Positions 14,921 to 18,145 of a DNA stretch of 18,145 nucleotides are shown one piece after another. The DNA comes from W1P20-047 sp045118335. GTDB lineage: Bacteria > Actinomycetota > Coriobacteriia > Coriobacteriales > Eggerthellaceae. The stretch is taken from the NCBI GenBank assembly GCA_045118335.1, contig JBGUXY010000088.1, positions 1 through 18,145 of the forward strand, read 5' to 3'. The notes beneath the pieces are model-generated. The model saw only the letters and a list, made by a program, of their open reading frames with translations. It searched no databases and was not told the DNA's origin. A program made the position numbers and the translations under genes. The stretch's first letter is position 1, and every line of letters begins with the position of its first letter.

Positions 14921-15061
14921 GGTGTTCCTTCCTCTTGTGTCTCACAATTCATCCAGCCGCGTGGATGCGTTTCCGCCGCAAGTCGCATGCCGAATCGAAC
15001 CACGCCGCCGCCACAATGGCTTACGAATCGCATGGCTTTGTAATTCCAGGATAACCTAGCG

Positions 15062-15180
15062 CGCAGAATCAAGCGTTGTGCAACTTTCGCCCAAATCAAA
15101 GGCCCCAACCATAAAGAAGCCTCCCATTTCTTGGACATGAGAAATGGGAGGCTTCTTTATGGTTGGGTCTTGGTTCTGCG
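15062..15180. repeat. 28-bp perfect stem with nested outer stem
   Basis: Inner arms 15104-15131 and 15140-15167 pair perfectly over 28 bp around an 8-nt loop (TGGACATG); the core AAAGAAGCCTCCC / GGGAGGCTTCTTT has the A-tract/T-tract layout of a bidirectional terminator. Outer arms CGCAGAATCAAG (15062-15073) and CTTGGTTCTGCG (15169-15180) add 12 bp with one G-U, leaving 1 nt on one side and 30 nt on the other. The 30-nt side contains a mini-hairpin GTTG-TG-CAAC. Confidence 0.85.
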
Positions 15181-15454
15181 ACACTGGAGAGCACACCGGC
15201 AGAGCAGGAAGGCCAAAATCTGGCCTATCGTCCATCAGCTCTCAACGCCCAAGATCGTCCAACGCCAATAGCCCATCCCAACCGCGCCTAAACTAGGGTC
15301 TTTCCGTGGATGCACAACGCATTTGACCCTCTGCGGACTCTGTGCATTAACTCATGTTTAAGCTGGCGTTTTCTCGCGTTTGCTGCCACATGCCGTGCAG
15401 TAAAGATCATCTTGCGCCATCGGAGCTCCACATGCCGCAGCACATCAACGAGAT

Positions 15455-15486
15455 GAAGGCGGCGTAGCAAAGCCCACGCCGCCTTC
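15455..15486 (-). terminator. Terminator hairpin after the lipoprotein gene at 15520
   Basis: GAAGGCGGCGT and ACGCCGCCTTC form a perfect 11-bp stem with a 10-nt loop, 33 nt after the stop codon. The tail on the minus strand (ATCTCGTTGATG) is only weakly T-rich. Confidence 0.6.
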
Positions 15487-15519
15487 GCTACCATGGATGC
15501 ACGAAGGAAAATGCAACGA

Positions 15520-17088
15520 CTAACTTGCAGTCTGTTCTTCTTTGTCTTCGTCTATCTCATATCCGATGTCGAAGATATTGATATCATTGCATTCCGATAC
15601 ATATTGGATAGTCGACATGTCGGCGGTCTTGCCCGGAGCAACATGCTCAGCATTCCACGCCTCAATATTCCTTGTACCCGATGAATCAGTTGCCGCGCCG
15701 AGAAGAGTCACGTCTTCGAGATAATGGCCCGTGTTGTTTGTGATCGAAACGACCTGAGCGTCCTCATCGATGTCTATCGCGAATTCGTCCCAGACATTCG
15801 ATGCTGCAGCCTCCTCATCGATCTCGTAAGTCATTCCCAAGAACATGAGGTCCTCACGAGGAACGTTGTTGGCATCTGGAGTGCATTCGAAAGTCTTACC
15901 CGGCCAAATCCGCTCGTCATAGGACAAGCCAAAGGATTTGGTAACCGAATACTCGGCTTCTTCCCATGTTCCTTCGCTGTTATCAGGGTTGCCGCCATAC
16001 TTCCCAAGATAGGCATAGTACAACGTGCAGTTGCTAATCGGGACGTCGAGATTGCTCGTAATCGACGCCTCGCAGCGCTCAAGACCTCTGTTATAGCTCA
16101 AGGTGACGTCAAACTCATCATATCCGAACAGCACCGTGCTGCTGTCGGAATCGGCCCCGGAAAGCACTTCGGTGATGGACATGACCGGATCGGTGCAGGG
16201 ATAGTTGTTATAAAACACAAGAGTGAAAGGCCTCTCCTCACCAGCCTTCATGTCGAAGAACGTGTCGCCGATAACCTTGGGAGTCATGCTGCTCGGAATC
16301 GTAGAGCTCACATTCGGCACATCATCACCATAGTCGTCGGTTTCATGCTCCGTGCACGTCAGGTCGAAGATTACACGGCCAGCATCCTTGCTCCCATTGT
16401 TTGCAAGCGTGCCCGTTACGGTGTATTCGCTATAGCCCGTTTCCTCTATCTTTAGGTCTTTCACCTCGAAATCACTAGCCATTGGAGTACCTGATGAAGT
16501 CATGCTGGAACTGGAATCGCTGGTGCTGTCATTGCTAGCAGCAGGTGCAGCATTGCCAGATGCACTGTCAGCTTTTTCGAAAACGTATTCATCGCCACCT
16601 TCAATACTGGTCGAAAGCTTATCGCCATCGAGTGTGAAATCCATGGATTCGCCCTCTGATGTTAAGGTCAAGGTCGTACCATTCGCTTTCCACGTACCCG
16701 TAACGGAATCAATTCCAGTCGCCTTGAGCGTGGCAGTTCCATCGGCGGAAACCTCAAAAGTGACATTGTTGTTCATGCCCGATGCTTCAACATCACTATG
16801 GCTCACGGTCTCACCACCCGTCGTGAGTTCATAGAGCTTCCAGGTGCCAATGAAGGGCTCCTGGGCTTGCGACTCATTGGGCGTCGCTGCGGCTTCCTGC
16901 TCCTGCGGGGCCGCGGCTTCCTGCTCCTGCGGCGCTGCAGCTTCCTGCTCCTGCTCCTGTGTCGCGGCGGCTTCCGGCTCCTGTGCTTGGTCGCCCTCGT
17001 CGGCCTTCGGGGCGCAGCCTGATAAGCCGACGACTGCGAAACACATCATCGCGCTGAGGACAACTGCCGTAATCCTCCTTTTCCTCAT
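15520..17088 (-). CDS. Large multidomain putative lipoprotein with Gln/Glu/Ala repeats
   Basis: 522 residues from ATG 17086-17088 with GGAAGGGA just upstream; a 27-codon extension is not supported. Signal peptide MRKRRIT..., lipobox LSGC with Cys25. A stalk (about 28-77) contains three tandem octapeptides QEQEAAAP/T (residues 46-69). Next comes a lipocalin-like beta module (about 79-172), with GTWKLYEL and GTWKANGTTLTL marking paired strands and EYVFEK at its end, then a Ser/Thr-rich linker (about 173-203). Residues 204-300 (VKDLKIEETGYSEYTVTGTL, NNGSKDAGRVIFDLTC) resemble FxLYD-type domains that recur in actinobacterial and clostridial lipoproteins. The remainder (300-522) holds further beta-rich, acidic segments. 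Domain calls are from pattern only; function is unknown. Its signal peptide and stalk match those of its neighbour. Confidence 0.88.
   Translation of the reverse strand: MRKRRITAVVLSAMMCFAVVGLSGCAPKADEGDQAQEPEAAATQEQEQEAAAPQEQEAAAPQEQEAAATPNESQAQEPFIGTWKLYELTTGGETVSHSDVEASGMNNNVTFEVSADGTATLKATGIDSVTGTWKANGTTLTLTSEGESMDFTLDGDKLSTSIEGGDEYVFEKADSASGNAAPAASNDSTSDSSSSMTSSGTPMASDFEVKDLKIEETGYSEYTVTGTLANNGSKDAGRVIFDLTCTEHETDDYGDDVPNVSSTIPSSMTPKVIGDTFFDMKAGEERPFTLVFYNNYPCTDPVMSITEVLSGADSDSSTVLFGYDEFDVTLSYNRGLERCEASITSNLDVPISNCTLYYAYLGKYGGNPDNSEGTWEEAEYSVTKSFGLSYDERIWPGKTFECTPDANNVPREDLMFLGMTYEIDEEAAASNVWDEFAIDIDEDAQVVSITNNTGHYLEDVTLLGAATDSSGTRNIEAWNAEHVAPGKTADMSTIQYVSECNDINIFDIGYEIDEDKEEQTAS
16882..16953 (-). 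repeat. In-frame tandem repeat coding QEQEAAAP
   Basis: Three consecutive 24-nt units encode QEQEAAAP, QEQEAAAP and QEQEAAAT in the stalk of the lipoprotein. The units are rich in CTCCTG/CAGGAG and would be prone to slippage, changing stalk length in steps of eight residues without breaking the frame. Confidence 0.85.
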
Positions 17089-17169
17089 ACTTTCCCTTCC
17101 TTTCGTGTTGTGACTTTGACACGTCTTTCTGCAGCTTTCCATTTTCATCATGCCTGATGATAGCCGCAA

Positions 17170-17200
17170 AGCTGTTTAATAGTTTACATATCAAACAGCT
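17170..17200. promoter_or_regulatory. 8-bp inverted repeat upstream of the large lipoprotein gene
   Basis: AGCTGTTT (17170-17177) and AAACAGCT (17193-17200) are perfect inverted repeats, 23 bp centre to centre, about 80-110 nt before the start codon in an AT-rich stretch where the promoter should be. This is a candidate operator. Confidence 0.4.
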
Positions 17201-17301
17201 ATGGTAACAGTATACCCATACTCCATGCCAAATGTTGCACAACTCTTGACAGAAGACGATTCGAGCTGGAAGAGCAGCTCTTTTGGCTGTCCCCTTGCAA
17301 A

Positions 17302-17317
17302 CGTGACATTGATCACA
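17302..17317. promoter_or_regulatory. Crp/Fnr-type palindrome
   Basis: CGTGA-CATTGA-TCACA matches the Crp-family layout TGTGA-N6-TCACA at 9 of 10 arm positions. It lies about 215 nt upstream of the lipoprotein start and about 170 nt beyond the rpoD terminator. Many Coriobacteriia encode several Crp/Fnr regulators, but none is in this window. Confidence 0.4.
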
Positions 17318-17486
17318 GTCATTGGGTACCAAAATACGGGTTATTGTGCGATGGCCGCGACCGAAGGCCATTTTGCACTGCATAATGCCGGTTCAAATGG
17401 TATTTCCATATTATTCTAATATGCGAACAAAGCAGTATCTCGAATCTCACAACCTCGTAGCTCGAAAAAGAGCCGCGAAATAGCAA

Positions 17487-17512
17487 AGAACCCCGACCGA
17501 AATCGGGGTTCT
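17487..17512 (-). terminator. Terminator of the sigma factor gene
   Basis: AGAACCCCGA and TCGGGGTTCT form a perfect 10-bp stem with a 6-nt loop, 62 nt after the stop. The minus-strand tail is TTGCTATTT. This is a standard intrinsic terminator layout. Confidence 0.75.
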
Positions 17513-17574
17513 CCTTCATTCACGTTGTCGAATGCCCTCATGGCACAGCCAGTCATTCGAGGCAGTTTAAGCAT

Positions 17575-18145
17575 CTAATCTTCCAGATAGTCCTTCAGCT
17601 TCGCGGAGCGGTTGGGGTGGCGAAGTTTCGCCAAGGTCTTGCTCTCGATCTGGCGGATGCGCTCGCGCGTGACCCCGAACTCGCGGCCAACCTCCTCGAG
17701 GGTGCGCGGGTGGCCGTCTTCCAGGCCAAAGCGCAGGCTGATTACCTTGCGCTCGCGCTCGGCCAGGCCGTCGAGCACCTTCGAAAGCTGCTCCTGCAGC
17801 ATCGAAAAACTGGCGGCATCAGGCGGCACCACGGCGGCGTCGTCCTCGATGAAGTCGCCCAGCTGGCTGTCTTCCTCTTCGCCGATGGGTGTCTCCAGGC
17901 TCACCGGCTCCTGGCTGATCTTCTGGATCTCGCGCACACGCTCGGGGGTTAAGCCCATTTCCTCGGCTATTTCCTCGGGGGTGGGCTCGCGGCCGAGTTC
18001 CTGGAGCAGCTGGCGCTGGATGCGCACGAGCTTGTTGATGGTCTCGACCATGTGCACCGGAATGCGGATGGTGCGCGCCTGGTCGGCGATGGCGCGAGTG
18101 ATGGCCTGGCGAATCCACCACGTGGCGTAGGTGGAGAATTTGAAG
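17575..18145 (-). CDS. rpoD: Primary RNA polymerase sigma factor, C-terminal part (runs off right edge)
   Basis: The last 189 codons of a housekeeping sigma-70 factor (RpoD/SigA). The visible part starts in region 2.4 (FKFSTYATWWIRQAITRAI), followed by RTIRIPVHM, region 3 (INKLVRIQRQLLQELGREPTPEEIA...), an acidic linker (ETPIGEEEDSQLGDFIEDD) and region 4 (RERKVISLRFGLEDG, then the -35-binding helix-turn-helix TLEEVGREFGVTRERIRQIE). The C-terminal LRHPNRSAKLKDYLED is typical of primary sigma factors, ruling out an ECF or SigB type. Region 1 and most of region 2 lie outside the window. It would read the -35/-10 promoters found here. Confidence 0.97.
   Translation of the reverse strand, partial: FKFSTYATWWIRQAITRAIADQARTIRIPVHMVETINKLVRIQRQLLQELGREPTPEEIAEEMGLTPERVREIQKISQEPVSLETPIGEEEDSQLGDFIEDDAAVVPPDAASFSMLQEQLSKVLDGLAERERKVISLRFGLEDGHPRTLEEVGREFGVTRERIRQIESKTLAKLRHPNRSAKLKDYLED

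Larger units (their letters stand above)
14921..15519. other. Intergenic region between the two lipoprotein genes
   Basis: About 600 nt. It contains a small dyad CATCCA...TGGATG (14950-14967) in the leader of the downstream lipoprotein, a very long hairpin (15062-15180) and a terminator (15455-15486). The 270 nt between these hairpins hold no credible gene. An inverted repeat ATGCACA...TGTGCAT and two copies of CACATGCCG are visible there. A 68-codon minus-strand frame (15288-15494) begins inside the terminator stem and lacks a ribosome binding site. Confidence 0.5.
17089..17574. other. Intergenic region rpoD / large lipoprotein gene
   Basis: About 490 nt, AT-richer than its surroundings. 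Besides the elements listed separately it holds small dyads: TCATCA-TGCC-TGATGA near 17146-17161, GAGCTG-GAAGAG-CAGCTC followed by TTTT (17263-17284, plus strand), and CATATTA-TTC-TAATATG (17407-17423). A multi-tier hairpin at 17339-17389 pairs TTAT/ATAA, GTGC/GCAC and ATGGCC/GGCCAT. I found no convincing -35/-10 pair for the lipoprotein gene. Confidence 0.5.

Noticed and set aside
15288..15494. 68-codon minus-strand frame in the lipoprotein spacer
   Set aside because: Starts inside the terminator stem of the upstream gene, no ribosome binding site, no motif.
17246..17251. Perfect -35 box TTGACA on the plus strand
   Set aside because: No -10-like hexamer at 15-19 nt and no plus-strand gene downstream.

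Overview
The window looks like a chromosomal segment of a moderately GC-rich actinobacterium, most likely class Coriobacteriia (Eggerthellaceae-like). This is an inference from gene content: a two-subunit glycyl-tRNA synthetase, a fused RlmKL methyltransferase, lipoproteins with acidic Gln/Glu/Ala-rich stalks, and actinobacterial codon use. Nothing in the window fixes the genus. There is no rRNA, complete tRNA, CRISPR array, transposase or prophage gene.

Left half (1-7000), all on the minus strand. In transcription order: rpsP, a KH-domain RNA-binding protein (khpA type), rimM, trmD, lepB, glyQ, glyS, then after a terminator hairpin ppdK, cut by the left edge. rpsP to trmD are tightly packed (0-9 nt gaps; the trmD Shine-Dalgarno contains the rimM stop) behind one good promoter at 6993-7021. 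This is the widespread S16/tRNA-methylation operon, but the usual rplS is missing after trmD and lepB takes its place. glyQ and glyS are 1 nt apart.

Middle (7000-10500). A divergent 93-codon gene of unknown function is followed by a 63-nt near-palindrome and a terminator hairpin shared with the convergent serC. serC is divergent from a small heat-shock gene (hsp20), which has a clear promoter overlapping a CIRCE-like HrcA operator. A small lipoprotein gene follows, facing hsp20 across a perfect 13-bp hairpin.

Right half (10500-18145), minus strand: rlmKL, a gene-poor 1-kb tract (13146-14122), two lipoproteins that share an almost identical signal peptide and stalk but differ in their mature domains, and the C-terminal third of the housekeeping sigma factor (rpoD/sigA), cut by the right edge.

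The best candidate for something undescribed is in the gene-poor tract. Six AGTATYG heptamers are arranged at offsets 0/+7/+22 in each of two mirror-image arms, centred on a promoter-like sequence, with no intact gene next to them. It looks like an orphan operator. Other unusual items are the 63-nt nested palindrome at 7585-7647 and a 28-bp perfect stem with a second outer stem at 15062-15180. The remainder is conserved housekeeping sequence.
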